Shown here in pieces: positions 17,935-27,167 of a DNA stretch of 64,000 nt. The position numbers and the translations under genes are program-made. This stretch comes from Clostridiales bacterium (GTDB lineage Bacteria; Bacillota; Clostridia; Lachnospirales; Lachnospiraceae), in contig JAHAJA010000001.1 in the NCBI GenBank assembly GCA_018372435.1, positions 124,001 through 188,000 of the forward strand, written 5' to 3'. The notes below the pieces were generated by a model that saw nothing but the letters and a program-made list of their open reading frames with translations, was not told the DNA's origin and did not search any database. Within the stretch, counting starts at the first letter, position 1. Each line of letters begins with the position of its first letter.

Positions 17935-17978
17935 TTATGGAAGGTTGTTTAACCACTTGTGCATGTAATTTTCTGACA

Positions 17979-18260
17979 CGAAACTCAATTGGGTTTTCTA
18001 GTAAGCTTCTTATCCTGCATACTATGACACGAAACACGCTACTCACCTAAGTTCGATCTAAGTGTGTGGGAGAGTGAGTTTAAAAGGATACGGACACGCC
18101 TTCAACATGACATCCTGTCATGTTCAGGCTGACTCGGCGTCCATGCCTCGCCTTCCTAGTGTATTCACCACACACTAAGACGAACTATAGTCGCTTCGCT
18201 ATCGTTTCTTAGTCATCGTATGAAGGATAAGAATTTTATGTTAGGTTTCTAAGAGTTTTG
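17979..18260. repeat. structured fold-back element, copy 2 (282 bp)
   Basis: Second, diverged copy, 325 bp after the first and in the same orientation. The inner hairpin reads AACATGACA-TCC-TGTCATGTT (18104-18124): relative to copy 1 one C-G pair has become T-A, with both sides changed. The long outer stem is kept, and its only change falls at a position already mismatched. The end pair is CGAAACTC with GAGTTTTG, which still pairs through a wobble. One change in the GGC/GCC side hairpin is disruptive. Confidence 0.75.
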
Positions 18261-18365
18261 TAATAGAAATCTATTAGGTATAAGTGCATATGGTACTAAA
18301 AATAATTAACATTTTGGGGACTATAAGCATATTGGTTAGAAATAATATTGAGGAAAGGAAGCGTG

Positions 18366-18436
18366 CAAACTGTCCTACTTACTAGCTGAAGGTGTAGAGA
18401 TTTAAACTACGCCAAAAGTAAGCTTGTAGGCAGTAG
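18366..18436. repeat. hairpin element of about 70 bp
   Basis: ACTGTCCTAC (18369-18378) pairs with GTAGGCAGT (18426-18434) with a one-base bulge. Inside, GGTGTAG (18391-18397) pairs with CTACGCC (18407-18413). No T-run follows, so it is not an obvious terminator. It may be a small RNA or leader structure for cca. Confidence 0.5.
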
Positions 18437-18487
18437 AATGACTATATTTTAATAAGTAGATGATAAATGTTTTATTAACTGATTCAG

Positions 18488-18594
18488 GTGTCAAAAGCTC
18501 TCTAAAAAACTTACCTTCGTCAATTTGCACATTCACATATTGATATGTAAATTGTGCAAATTGATGAGACAAAAATTTAATTGGCTTTTGACAC
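18488..18594. repeat. nested palindromic element upstream of cca (107 bp)
   Basis: The ends GTGTCAAAAGC (18488-18498) and GCTTTTGACAC (18584-18594) are perfect inverted repeats. Inside, TCAATTTGCACA (18520-18531) and TGTGCAAATTGA (18553-18564) form a second perfect arm pair around ACATAT/ATATGT. It ends 40 bases before cca. It looks like a MITE-like or leader hairpin. Confidence 0.65.
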
Positions 18595-18633
18595 GTAATT
18601 ATTAAAATATAGTTATGACATGAAAGGTAAGAT

Positions 18634-20034
18634 ATGGTAATTCAGATGCCAGATAAGGTGAAAGAGATTATTCAAACTCTTGTGGATCATGGTTATGAAG
18701 CATATGCAGTAGGCGGTTGTGTTCGTGATAGTATATTAGGGCGTACACCTGGAGATTGGGATATAACAACCTCTGCGAAGCCTGATCAAGTAAAGCAGTT
18801 GTTTCGAAGAACTATTGATACAGGAATTGAGCATGGGACTGTAACAATCATGATTGATAAAGATGGTTTTGAGGTAACAACGTATCGAATTGACGGAGAA
18901 TATGAGGACAATCGCCATCCAAAGAATGTTGAATTTACCTCAAACTTAGTGGAAGATTTAAAACGTAGAGATTTTACCATCAACGCCATGGCGTATAATG
19001 ATAAAGAAGGAATCGTAGATAAATTCCGTGGTCTAGAGGATATTGAGAGTAAGATAATTCGTTGTGTTGGTAATCCAGATGAACGTTTCGATGAGGATGC
19101 ACTACGGATTTTACGGGCGATTCGGTTTGCTGCACAACTTGATTTCGCTATTGAATCAGAGACAGAAGTAGCCATTGAGAAGAAAGCCAAATTCTTAAGC
19201 AATATAAGTGCAGAGAGAATCCGCGTTGAATTAGAGAAGCTTTTGATGTCAAAGCATCCCGAAAAGTTAATTCATGCTTACAGGCTTGGCATAACAGAAA
19301 TCGTACTGCCTGAGTTTGATAAAATGATGGATACCCCACAGAATATGCCATCTCATATCTATGGTGTTGGAGAACATTCTATTGCAGCAGTTCAAGCAGT
19401 ACAAAGTTTGTTTGTGAACATTCCTTCTGTAGAAGATGTGAAGGAGCAAATCCTATTTAGTTTGGACCATAAACTACAAGCCATCCTTTGTCTTACCATG
19501 TTACTTCACGATTGTGGGAAACCAAGTAAAAGAGAGACAGATGAAAATGGTATGGATCATTTCTATGGTCATGCACAGGAGAGTGCAGTTCTAGCAAAGA
19601 AGATACTTCGTAGACTCAAGTATGATAACTATACGATTGATACGGCTACTGCATTGATTAAATATCATGATTATCCACTAACAACAGATAAGACGGAGCT
19701 CCGTAGAGCTGTAAACAAGATAGGGGTAGACTTGATGGAATTACTGTTCCTAGTAAAAGAAGCAGATTCTTTGGCACATGCAAAGGATGCCTGTGAGTCA
19801 CGTCTACAGTCTTTATATGAAGTAAAAGAAGTTTACCAAGAAATCTGCATAGCAAATGATTGCCTGGATTTAAAAGATTTAGCTGTTACAGGGAAAGACT
19901 TGATAGAGGCAGGATTCGAACAAGGTAAGTTATTAGGTATAATATTAAATCAATTATTGCAACATGTACTTGAAAACCCACAAGATAATAAAAAAGAACT
20001 CTTGCTTGATATTGCTAAGAGTTTAACTAACTAG
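18634..20034 (+). CDS. cca: CCA tRNA nucleotidyltransferase with HD domain
   Basis: Adds or repairs the 3'-CCA end of tRNAs. 466 residues. The class II nucleotidyltransferase head has GGCVRDSILGRTPGDWDITTSA (active-site DxD), then RRDFTINAMAYN and DEDALRILRAIRFAAQL, the nucleotide-selecting region. A C-terminal HD domain (LLHDCGKP..., HAQESAVLAKKIL, KYHDYPL) is present, as in many Firmicute enzymes, and may give 2',3'-cyclic phosphatase activity. The start follows AAAGG. A palindromic element lies directly upstream. Confidence 0.93.
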   Translation: MVIQMPDKVKEIIQTLVDHGYEAYAVGGCVRDSILGRTPGDWDITTSAKPDQVKQLFRRTIDTGIEHGTVTIMIDKDGFEVTTYRIDGEYEDNRHPKNVEFTSNLVEDLKRRDFTINAMAYNDKEGIVDKFRGLEDIESKIIRCVGNPDERFDEDALRILRAIRFAAQLDFAIESETEVAIEKKAKFLSNISAERIRVELEKLLMSKHPEKLIHAYRLGITEIVLPEFDKMMDTPQNMPSHIYGVGEHSIAAVQAVQSLFVNIPSVEDVKEQILFSLDHKLQAILCLTMLLHDCGKPSKRETDENGMDHFYGHAQESAVLAKKILRRLKYDNYTIDTATALIKYHDYPLTTDKTELRRAVNKIGVDLMELLFLVKEADSLAHAKDACESRLQSLYEVKEVYQEICIANDCLDLKDLAVTGKDLIEAGFEQGKLLGIILNQLLQHVLENPQDNKKELLLDIAKSLTN

Positions 20035-20068
20035 AAAATCCTGCGATTATAGTCGCAGGATTTTCTAG
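20031..20068 (+). terminator. terminator of cca
   Basis: CTAGAAAATCCTGCGA (20031-20046) is the reverse complement of the segment at 20053-20068, with a 6-base loop. The stop codon lies inside the stem. The downstream T-tract is only moderate. Confidence 0.7.
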
Positions 20069-20196
20069 TTAATCATGTCTAAAATCTTTCGGATTTATTT
20101 CAAATTCAACTTCTAGAATATTCATTTGTTTCATAAGATTAACAAGAAAGACATCCACTATCGGATGTTTTAGTTAAGTGGTTAGGAGGGCTAAAT

Positions 20197-21192
20197 GTGG
20201 AGGATAGACATGAGGAGATCTGGAAGCAATATAATATGGCAATCCGTAATGTATATCGTGTAAGGGGTGCATATATATTAGAAACCGACCAAGGTTTGAA
20301 ATTATATAGGAACTATGAAGGTTCAGAGAATAAAGTAGAATTTGAACAATCAGTCAAGGAGCATCTATACAAAGCAGGATATTCAAAAATTGATTTATAT
20401 CTAAGAAATCAAAATGGAGAGCTTATTACAGCTGATTCAATGGGAACTAAGTACATAATTAAGAGTTGGTTTAACGGAGAAGAATGTAATCTTCGCGAAG
20501 AGAGTGACATTGTAGAAGCTTCTAGAAACCTAGCCAACTTACATAATTATATGCAAAGTGTTGAAACAGGATTAACAGATCAGAATGCTAAGTATATCAG
20601 TAATTTGGGGACACAGTTTGACAAGCATAATAGAGAACTTAAAAGAGTGAGAGGTTATATTCGTGATAAGAAGCAGAAGAATGAATTTGAAGTCTGCTTT
20701 CTTAATGTATATAACCAGTTTTATGAGCAAGGTTTACTTTCTTTAGAGATTCTGAAAGAGTCCAATTATGAAAATCTACTGGAGCAATGTGTTGCGAACA
20801 ATACGATGTGCCATGGTAATTATATTTATCATAATATACTAATGTTACCGGGCGGTATTGCCACGACCAATTTTGATAAGGTATGCATAGGCGTTCAGAT
20901 GTTTGATTTATATTGTTTCATTCGCAAGGTTATGGAGAAGAACAATTGGAATGTTGAATATGGTAATCTTATTATTGAAGAATATGATAAGATAAGAACG
21001 ATATCTAAGGAAGAATTAAAGATATTGTATGTATTGTTGCTATATCCAGAGAAATTCTGGAAGGTTACTAATTTTTATTATAATGCACGTAAGTCGTGGG
21101 TTCCAAGACGCAACATACAAAAGTTAGTAAGCTTATCAGAGCAGATGAATGATAAAGATGCATTCTTAATGCAATTAGAAAAGTTAATATAA
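20197..21192 (+). CDS. CotS-like spore coat kinase family protein
   Basis: 331 residues related to the CotS/YtaA group of aminoglycoside-phosphotransferase-fold proteins. The N lobe (AYILETDQGLKLYRNYEG) and the hinge region are kinase-like. The catalytic-loop region reads MCHGNYIYHNILM, close to the HGDxxxxN pattern but with Asn for Asp, followed by TTNFDKVCIG in place of the DFD metal motif. Activity is therefore uncertain. It starts at GTG, 7 bases after TTAGGAGGG. Family members are spore coat proteins, which suits this spore-former. Confidence 0.72.
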   Translation: MEDRHEEIWKQYNMAIRNVYRVRGAYILETDQGLKLYRNYEGSENKVEFEQSVKEHLYKAGYSKIDLYLRNQNGELITADSMGTKYIIKSWFNGEECNLREESDIVEASRNLANLHNYMQSVETGLTDQNAKYISNLGTQFDKHNRELKRVRGYIRDKKQKNEFEVCFLNVYNQFYEQGLLSLEILKESNYENLLEQCVANNTMCHGNYIYHNILMLPGGIATTNFDKVCIGVQMFDLYCFIRKVMEKNNWNVEYGNLIIEEYDKIRTISKEELKILYVLLLYPEKFWKVTNFYYNARKSWVPRRNIQKLVSLSEQMNDKDAFLMQLEKLI

Positions 21193-21347
21193 ATCATTCT
21201 TAAAGCTATCGTATATTGTGGGTAAGTAACAATATGCAATAGCTTTTTTGTAATATAGATCACTTTTACTATGTCAATATATTAAATATTAGGTTTACAT
21301 AAGGAAAATAATGATTTATTATGTAAGATAGATTGGAGGTGTGTGCC

Positions 21348-22772
21348 TTGAAACATGACAAACAAGGTAATGATTATGATAAATATAGAAAGTACATACC
21401 GTTTGTTATTCTAGTAGCTATGGTGGCCCTAGTAATTTCTGTTATCACTGGCGAAGCTGATACGAATGGAGGGCATAAAACACAGATAAATACGGCTACA
21501 GCACCGGGATTGTCGCCGCAAGAACAGGTTACATACGATAGGCAGATACTTGGAGTAGTCAAATCAATCGATACGGATAAAAAGAGTATTACTTTATATA
21601 ACGTAGAAGAAAACGATGAATTGGTATTATATTACGATGGAGCAACAAGTATTAAAGATAAATACGACCAAGAAATTACTATGTCACAACTGACAGTGGG
21701 TGAGATGGTAGATGTCTATTACTTACTTAATAATAATATAGTAGAGATTACTATGTCAAAGGATGCATGGGAATACAAAAAAGTAAGTAATTTAGTTATT
21801 AACAACGATAAGAAGATGCTTAGTATTTCATCAAGAAATTATCAGTTTACAGAGAATCTTATTATCGCAAGTGGAAATCAATTAATTAACCTTATTGATT
21901 TAAGTGATAAGGACGAGCTGACACTTAAAGGGGTTGGTAGTAAGGTATATTCCATTATGGTAACGAAAGGGCATGGTTATGTTAGATTCTCTAATTACGA
22001 AGACTTTATAGGTGGAAACCTAGAGATTGGTAATGATAATATGATAGCCATATCTAAGGATATGCTCGTGGTAGTTAGAGAAGGTGACTACAAACTTACA
22101 ATGGAGAACGATGGCTTAACTGGGAGTAAGTTAATTCGTGTACTAAGGGATCAGGAACTCTTAGTGGATATGGGTGAGTTTAGAAAAGAAGCACCACGAG
22201 TAGGAAAAGTAGAATTCACGGTACTTCCAAATGGTGCAGACTTATATGTTGATGGTAAAGAAGTGGATTACTCTGAACCATTTGAACTAAAATATGGAGA
22301 ACACACGGTTACCGTTTCCCTTAGTGGATATGAGGACTATACAGGTACAATTACAATAGATGAATCAAGTATGCAATTCTTTATAACATTAGCGGAACCT
22401 ACAGTTACAGAGGAAGAATCGGATTCCGATGATTCATCAAACACTAACAGTAATAACAATAGTAGCTCTAATACTAATTCATCAAATTCATCTAGTAATG
22501 ATGAAAGTTTAGAAGAGGAAGTTAAAAATGCAGATACAAGTAATAATTCTGTAGATTCAGATCATAAGATCTATGTGCAAACGCCAATAGGTGCTTCTGT
22601 TTATTGGAATGGACAACTTATGGGTACCGCACCGGTTAATTTTACAAAGCAAGTTGGTAGCTACACAATTTCACTAGCTGCAGATGGATATGAAACCGTA
22701 AGTTATCCCGTGATTATTGCAGATGACGGGGATGATATTTATTTAAACTTCCCAAATCTAACACAGAAGTAG
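21348..22772 (+). CDS. membrane-anchored protein with two PEGA domains
   Basis: About 474 residues from a TTG start at 21348, 8 bases after GGAGGTG. A single membrane segment (about residues 18-36, FVILVAMVALVISVI) anchors it, with the rest outside. Two PEGA-type modules are visible: VEFTVLPNGADLYVDGKEV... and IYVQTPIGASVYWNGQLMGTAPV..., each ending with a GYE strand. They are separated by a Ser/Asn-rich linker. PEGA domains occur in surface proteins of unknown binding role. The N-terminal part has no clear family. It stands alone between the CotS-like gene and phosphoglucomutase. Confidence 0.72.
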   Translation: MKHDKQGNDYDKYRKYIPFVILVAMVALVISVITGEADTNGGHKTQINTATAPGLSPQEQVTYDRQILGVVKSIDTDKKSITLYNVEENDELVLYYDGATSIKDKYDQEITMSQLTVGEMVDVYYLLNNNIVEITMSKDAWEYKKVSNLVINNDKKMLSISSRNYQFTENLIIASGNQLINLIDLSDKDELTLKGVGSKVYSIMVTKGHGYVRFSNYEDFIGGNLEIGNDNMIAISKDMLVVVREGDYKLTMENDGLTGSKLIRVLRDQELLVDMGEFRKEAPRVGKVEFTVLPNGADLYVDGKEVDYSEPFELKYGEHTVTVSLSGYEDYTGTITIDESSMQFFITLAEPTVTEEESDSDDSSNTNSNNNSSSNTNSSNSSSNDESLEEEVKNADTSNNSVDSDHKIYVQTPIGASVYWNGQLMGTAPVNFTKQVGSYTISLAADGYETVSYPVIIADDGDDIYLNFPNLTQK

Positions 22773-22983
22773 TTTGAAAAATACAGATTTACGTCTAGAA
22801 AACTGTGGGTAAACATGATATAATCAAAACGGTTCGAAAATTTTACGAAAATACAGAGAAAATGTCATTAAATAAAATATATACTTGTTGATACTGACGA
22901 TACTCACGCCACTATACCATCGTTAGTTACTAGCAGGTTGCATAACGAATTATGAGGTTTTCATAAATTATAGGAGGATGGAT

Positions 22984-24717
22984 ATGGACTACAAGAAGTT
23001 ATATGAAGAATGGTTAAACAACCCTTACTTTGATGCGAAAACAAAAGAAGAGTTACTTTCAATCAAAGAGGATGAGAAAGAAATTAAGGAAAGATTCTAT
23101 ACGGAGTTAGAATTCGGTACTGCAGGCTTAAGAGGAATTATTGGTGCAGGTACAAACCGAATGAATATGTATACGGTACGTAAAGCAACACAGGGGTTGG
23201 CAAATTACATAATCAAAGCCGGCTTCGCTAATAAGGGTGTGGCAATTGCATACGATTCAAGACGTATGTCACCAGAGTTCGCAGATGAAACTGCACTTTG
23301 CTTATGTGCGAATGGAATTAAAGCATATGTTTTCGAATCACTAAGACCTACACCAGAATTATCTTTTGCAGTTAGAAAATTAAACTGTGTTGCAGGTATT
23401 AACATCACAGCAAGTCACAATCCACCTGAATATAACGGCTATAAAGTATATTGGGAAGATGGCGCACAAATTACACCTCCACATGATAATGGTATTATGT
23501 CAGAAGTAAAAGCGGTAATAGACTATAGTACTGTAAAAACTATGGATAAGATTGAAGCAATGGAAGCTGGATTATATGAAGTAATCGGTGCTGAGATTGA
23601 TGATGCTTATATTGCGGAATTAAAGAAACAAGTCATCCGCGAAGATTGTATTAAACAAGTAGCAGATCAAATTAAAATCGTATATACACCTTTACATGGA
23701 ACAGGAAACATTCCTGCAAGACGTGTTTTAAAAGAAATTGGTTTTGATAACGTATATGTTGTACCAGAACAAGAGCTACCAAACGGAGAATTCCCAACAG
23801 TAAGTTATCCAAACCCAGAAGCGGAAGAAGCATTTACCTTAGCATTAAAGCTTGCAAGAGAAAAAGATGCTGACCTTGTGCTTGCAACAGATCCGGACGC
23901 AGACCGTTTAGGTGTATACGTGAAGGATACAAAATCAGGTGAGTATATTCCTATGACAGGTAATATGTCAGGCTGTTTACTTGCTGATTATGAAATCAGT
24001 CAAAGAAAAGAGAAAGATGGTTCGCTTCCAGCTGATGGAGCCCTAATCAAGACGATTGTAACTTCTAACATGGCAGATGCAATCGCAAAATACTATGATA
24101 TTAATTTAATTGAAGTATTAACCGGTTTCAAATTCATCGGACAACAAATTCTTGGATTTGAAAACAACAATAACGGAACATATCTATTTGGTTTCGAAGA
24201 AAGCTATGGTTGTCTAATTGGAACACATGCAAGAGATAAAGATGCGATTGTAGCAACAATGGCACTTTGTGAAGCAGCAGCATACTACAAGACAAAAGGT
24301 ATGACACTTTGGGATGCCTTAGTTGAATTATATGACCGTTATGGTTATTACAAAGATGACGTACAAGCTGTAACTATGAAGGGAATCGAAGGTTTAGAGA
24401 AGATTCAGCAAATCATGAATACATTAAGAACAAATACACCTACACAAGTTGGTGAATATAAAGTATTATCAGCAAGAGACTATAAATTAAATACAATTAA
24501 AGATTTAATAACAGGAGAAGTAAAACCAACAGGACTTCCTTCTTCTAATGTATTATATTATGACTTAAGTGACAACGCTTGGCTTTGTGTAAGACCATCG
24601 GGTACAGAACCAAAGGTTAAGTTCTACTATGGTATTGTTGGCACATCATTAGAGGATGCCAATGCAAAATCAGCAGCACTTGGTAAAGAAGTATTAGCAA
24701 TGATTGATCGTATGTAA
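22984..24717 (+). CDS. phosphoglucomutase / phosphomannomutase
   Basis: Interconverts hexose 1- and 6-phosphates, linking GH94-type phosphorolysis products to glycolysis. About 577 residues from ATG 22984, 6 bases after AGGAGG; an ATG at 22978 abuts that site. Motifs are complete: TASHNPPEYNGYKVYW with the phosphoserine, metal loop ATDPDADRLG, sugar loop GFEESYGCL and phosphate loop RPSGTEPKVKFY. The size matches the PgcA-type alpha-phosphoglucomutase of Firmicutes. Confidence 0.92.
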   Translation: MDYKKLYEEWLNNPYFDAKTKEELLSIKEDEKEIKERFYTELEFGTAGLRGIIGAGTNRMNMYTVRKATQGLANYIIKAGFANKGVAIAYDSRRMSPEFADETALCLCANGIKAYVFESLRPTPELSFAVRKLNCVAGINITASHNPPEYNGYKVYWEDGAQITPPHDNGIMSEVKAVIDYSTVKTMDKIEAMEAGLYEVIGAEIDDAYIAELKKQVIREDCIKQVADQIKIVYTPLHGTGNIPARRVLKEIGFDNVYVVPEQELPNGEFPTVSYPNPEAEEAFTLALKLAREKDADLVLATDPDADRLGVYVKDTKSGEYIPMTGNMSGCLLADYEISQRKEKDGSLPADGALIKTIVTSNMADAIAKYYDINLIEVLTGFKFIGQQILGFENNNNGTYLFGFEESYGCLIGTHARDKDAIVATMALCEAAAYYKTKGMTLWDALVELYDRYGYYKDDVQAVTMKGIEGLEKIQQIMNTLRTNTPTQVGEYKVLSARDYKLNTIKDLITGEVKPTGLPSSNVLYYDLSDNAWLCVRPSGTEPKVKFYYGIVGTSLEDANAKSAALGKEVLAMIDRM

Positions 24718-24725
24718 TAATGAGA

Positions 24726-24763
24726 GGAGTTTGGACGAAGTAATTAGTTCGAACTCCTTTTTT
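24726..24763 (+). terminator. terminator after phosphoglucomutase
   Basis: GGAGTT...GACGAA pairs with TTCGAACTCC, followed by a run of seven T. A second, weaker hairpin (GAGCAGGC with GCCGGCTC, then T6) lies at 24852-24913 in the otherwise empty gap before the next gene. Confidence 0.75.
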
Positions 24764-25001
24764 ACTGTTCATCTAATTTCAGCCATTTCATACCTTATTC
24801 AGATAATAAGTCAAAACTAGTATTTGTATAGTAGAGAATCATTTTGATATAAAAGAGCAGGCATGTATAAACCTTAGTAAAATAGAGGGAATATAGTTGC
24901 CGGCTCTTTTTTATTGAGTTTAAGATAGAAAGCAAAAATTATACATGTTTTTGATGAAACCCACATAAGATATAATAACTGATAAACCTAGGAGATAATT
25001 T

Positions 25002-25448
25002 ATGAGGACATGGTTGAAAACAAACCAGTGCCAAGGTATATTGATGAAAAGACTAAGTTTACTTTTGATATGCCTAATTACGATTATATTAACAGGTTGT
25101 AAATCTGAGAAAGCGGATATTAAGAAGATTAAAGATCTGGAATTTACAGTAGTGGAAGATGCTGACGTGCCAGAAGAATTGATGTCATTGATTACTGAGA
25201 AGAAAGCGGAAGCATTTAAGATGACGTTCAAGAGTGAAGATTATCTCTATATAATTGTTGGATATGGAGCAAAACCAACGGGAGGATATAGTATTGCAGT
25301 GAATGAAGTATTCCTAACAAGTAATGCAATTTACTTTGATACAGACTTAATTGGTCCAGAAGAAGCAGAATCAGTATCAGAGGTAGTAACACATCCTTAT
25401 ATAGTAGTTAAGACTGAGAAAATAGATAAGAGAGTAGTATTCAAATAA
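25002..25448 (+). CDS. lipoprotein with PrcB C-terminal domain
   Basis: 148 residues. The start at 25002 has AGGAG 7 bases away. The lipoprotein signal (MKRLSLLLICLITIILTGC) begins at an internal methionine, residue 15, so either start is possible. The mature part has the PrcB_C pattern: LYIIVGYGAKPTGGYSI, then VVTHPYIVVKTEK. PrcB-like domains occur in protease complex subunits and in clostridial lipoproteins of unknown role. It lies 92 bases before the SipL-like gene. Confidence 0.72.
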   Translation: MRTWLKTNQCQGILMKRLSLLLICLITIILTGCKSEKADIKKIKDLEFTVVEDADVPEELMSLITEKKAEAFKMTFKSEDYLYIIVGYGAKPTGGYSIAVNEVFLTSNAIYFDTDLIGPEEAESVSEVVTHPYIVVKTEKIDKRVVFK

Positions 25449-25482
25449 CAAAGGTTAATTCCAAATTACATAAGTTAATAGG

Positions 25483-25511
25483 TCATATTATAAATGTTGA
25501 TAACATATGTT
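25483..25511 (+). promoter_or_regulatory. candidate sigma-E promoter of the SipL-like gene
   Basis: TCATATT (25483-25489), 14 bases and CATATGTT (25504-25511) fit the mother-cell sigma-E pattern: the -35 matches fully and the -10 matches 6 of 8 positions. SipL-type genes are sigma-E dependent in other clostridia. Confidence 0.5.
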
Positions 25512-25539
25512 AGTGATAGAAGACAAGGAGGGATTTTTT

Positions 25540-27108
25540 GTGGAGCTACTAAAAAAGAATATCCATATGAATAAATTAAAATGTAAAAGCAGTGTACAAT
25601 TAACACTCGATGATGATTTTAATGTTCCGGATGTAAAACCAGATATTTCAAGTATGATTAAAGAGCAAGGCAATATAATAATTTATGAAATTAAAGCTAT
25701 GAATGGTAAGCTAATGGTTAAAGGTGCCCTGCAGTTCAATATTCTCTATATTAGTGAGGAGGATACAAGGCCAGTACATCACCTCTCGGGAGAGATTCCA
25801 TTTGAAGAAAGTATCAATATGGATGAGGCTTGTGCAGAAGATAATATCATCGTGAAATGGGAATTAGAAGATTTAAATACAGGTCTTATTAATTCTAGAA
25901 AAGTAAGCGTTAAGGCAATCGTATCCTTCGTATTCGCAGCAGAAGATGTATACGATGAAGAAACCGCAATTGCTGTTGAAGGGGATAGTAATTTACAGAG
26001 TAAGACGAAACAGATGAACATAACTCAAATTGCAGTAAATAAAAAAGATACATTCCGCATCAAGGATGAGATTTCAATACCATCGAATAAGCCAAATATA
26101 TTCGAAATCTTATATAGTGAAGTTGATTTAAGAAATACAGACATTCGTATGCAAGATGAAAAGATTAGTTTAAAAGGTGAGTTGATGTTATTCGTTCTAT
26201 ATGCTTCTGAAGACGAGGAACACCCAATCCAATACATAGAAACAGATGTGCCATTCAGTGGTAGTATTGATTGCAATGGTTGCTTAGAAGAGATGATACC
26301 TGATATTGATATTTCAATCAATAGTAAGGATATCGAAGTTAAACCAGATGCAGATGGAGAAGAAAGAGTCATTGATCTTGAAGTGGTGCTTAATCTAGAT
26401 ATTAAAGCTTACGAAGAAGACGAACTTGAGATATTATGTGATGTCTATTCAACTGCCAAAGATGTAGTTCCTACCTTCAAAGATGCTTTCTATGAGAACC
26501 TCCTTGTTAAGAATAACAGCAAAGCTAGAATAACAGATCGCATCAAGAAGTCAGATGCACAGCCAGGTATTATGCAAATCTGCAATGCTTACGGTAGTGT
26601 GAAGGTGGATGAGATGCAAGTTGTAGATGGAGGAATTGAAGTAGATGGTGTAATTGAAGTTCAGGTTATGTATATTTCTGATGAGGACCGCAAACCACTA
26701 AGCTCTATCAAGGGTATGATTCCATTTACACAAACAATCGAAGTAAAACAAATGGGTAACAACAGTTACTTTGATGTGAAACCAAATCTTGAATCTATCA
26801 GTGTTATTCTTCTTGATAGTGATGAGATTGAAGTGAAAGCTGGCGTTAATTTAGCTACAATTGTATTTGATCGTATTGCAGAACCTATCATTACTGAGGT
26901 AACAGAGCATGATATTGATTTTGCTAAGCTACAGGAGATGCCAAGCGTAGTTGGATATATTGCTAAAGCCAATGATTCCTTATGGTCAATTGCTAAGAAA
27001 TACTATACTACAGTTGATACAATTAAAGAAATTAATCAATTAGAGCAAGAGAGTATCAAAGTAGGAGATAAGATTTTGATTGTGAAGGCGGTAGACGCTA
27101 TTTTATAG
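25540..27108 (+). CDS. sipL: SPOCS (DUF3794) and LysM domain protein, SipL-like spore morphogenesis factor
   Basis: About 522 residues from a GTG start at 25540, preceded by AAGGAGG; an upstream in-frame ATG lacks a good site. Three SPOCS/DUF3794 repeats are seen, each with a ...V.G...VLYISEEDTRP or VLYASEDEEHP type core and a following P F..S(I) strand. The C terminus is a LysM domain (YIAKANDSLWSIAKKYYTTV). This is the architecture of clostridial SipL, which binds the coat ATPase SpoIVA at the forespore surface. The upstream sigma-E-like promoter fits that role. Confidence 0.8.
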   Translation: MELLKKNIHMNKLKCKSSVQLTLDDDFNVPDVKPDISSMIKEQGNIIIYEIKAMNGKLMVKGALQFNILYISEEDTRPVHHLSGEIPFEESINMDEACAEDNIIVKWELEDLNTGLINSRKVSVKAIVSFVFAAEDVYDEETAIAVEGDSNLQSKTKQMNITQIAVNKKDTFRIKDEISIPSNKPNIFEILYSEVDLRNTDIRMQDEKISLKGELMLFVLYASEDEEHPIQYIETDVPFSGSIDCNGCLEEMIPDIDISINSKDIEVKPDADGEERVIDLEVVLNLDIKAYEEDELEILCDVYSTAKDVVPTFKDAFYENLLVKNNSKARITDRIKKSDAQPGIMQICNAYGSVKVDEMQVVDGGIEVDGVIEVQVMYISDEDRKPLSSIKGMIPFTQTIEVKQMGNNSYFDVKPNLESISVILLDSDEIEVKAGVNLATIVFDRIAEPIITEVTEHDIDFAKLQEMPSVVGYIAKANDSLWSIAKKYYTTVDTIKEINQLEQESIKVGDKILIVKAVDAIL

Positions 27109-27119
27109 CAAGACATAAC

Positions 27120-27163
27120 AAAGGCTTTTAGAGGAGGTTAATCAACCTATCTAAAAGCCTTTG
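27120..27163. terminator. bidirectional terminator
   Basis: AAAGGCTTTTAGA pairs with TCTAAAAGCCTTT between two convergent genes. Confidence 0.8.
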
Positions 27164-27167
27164 TTCT

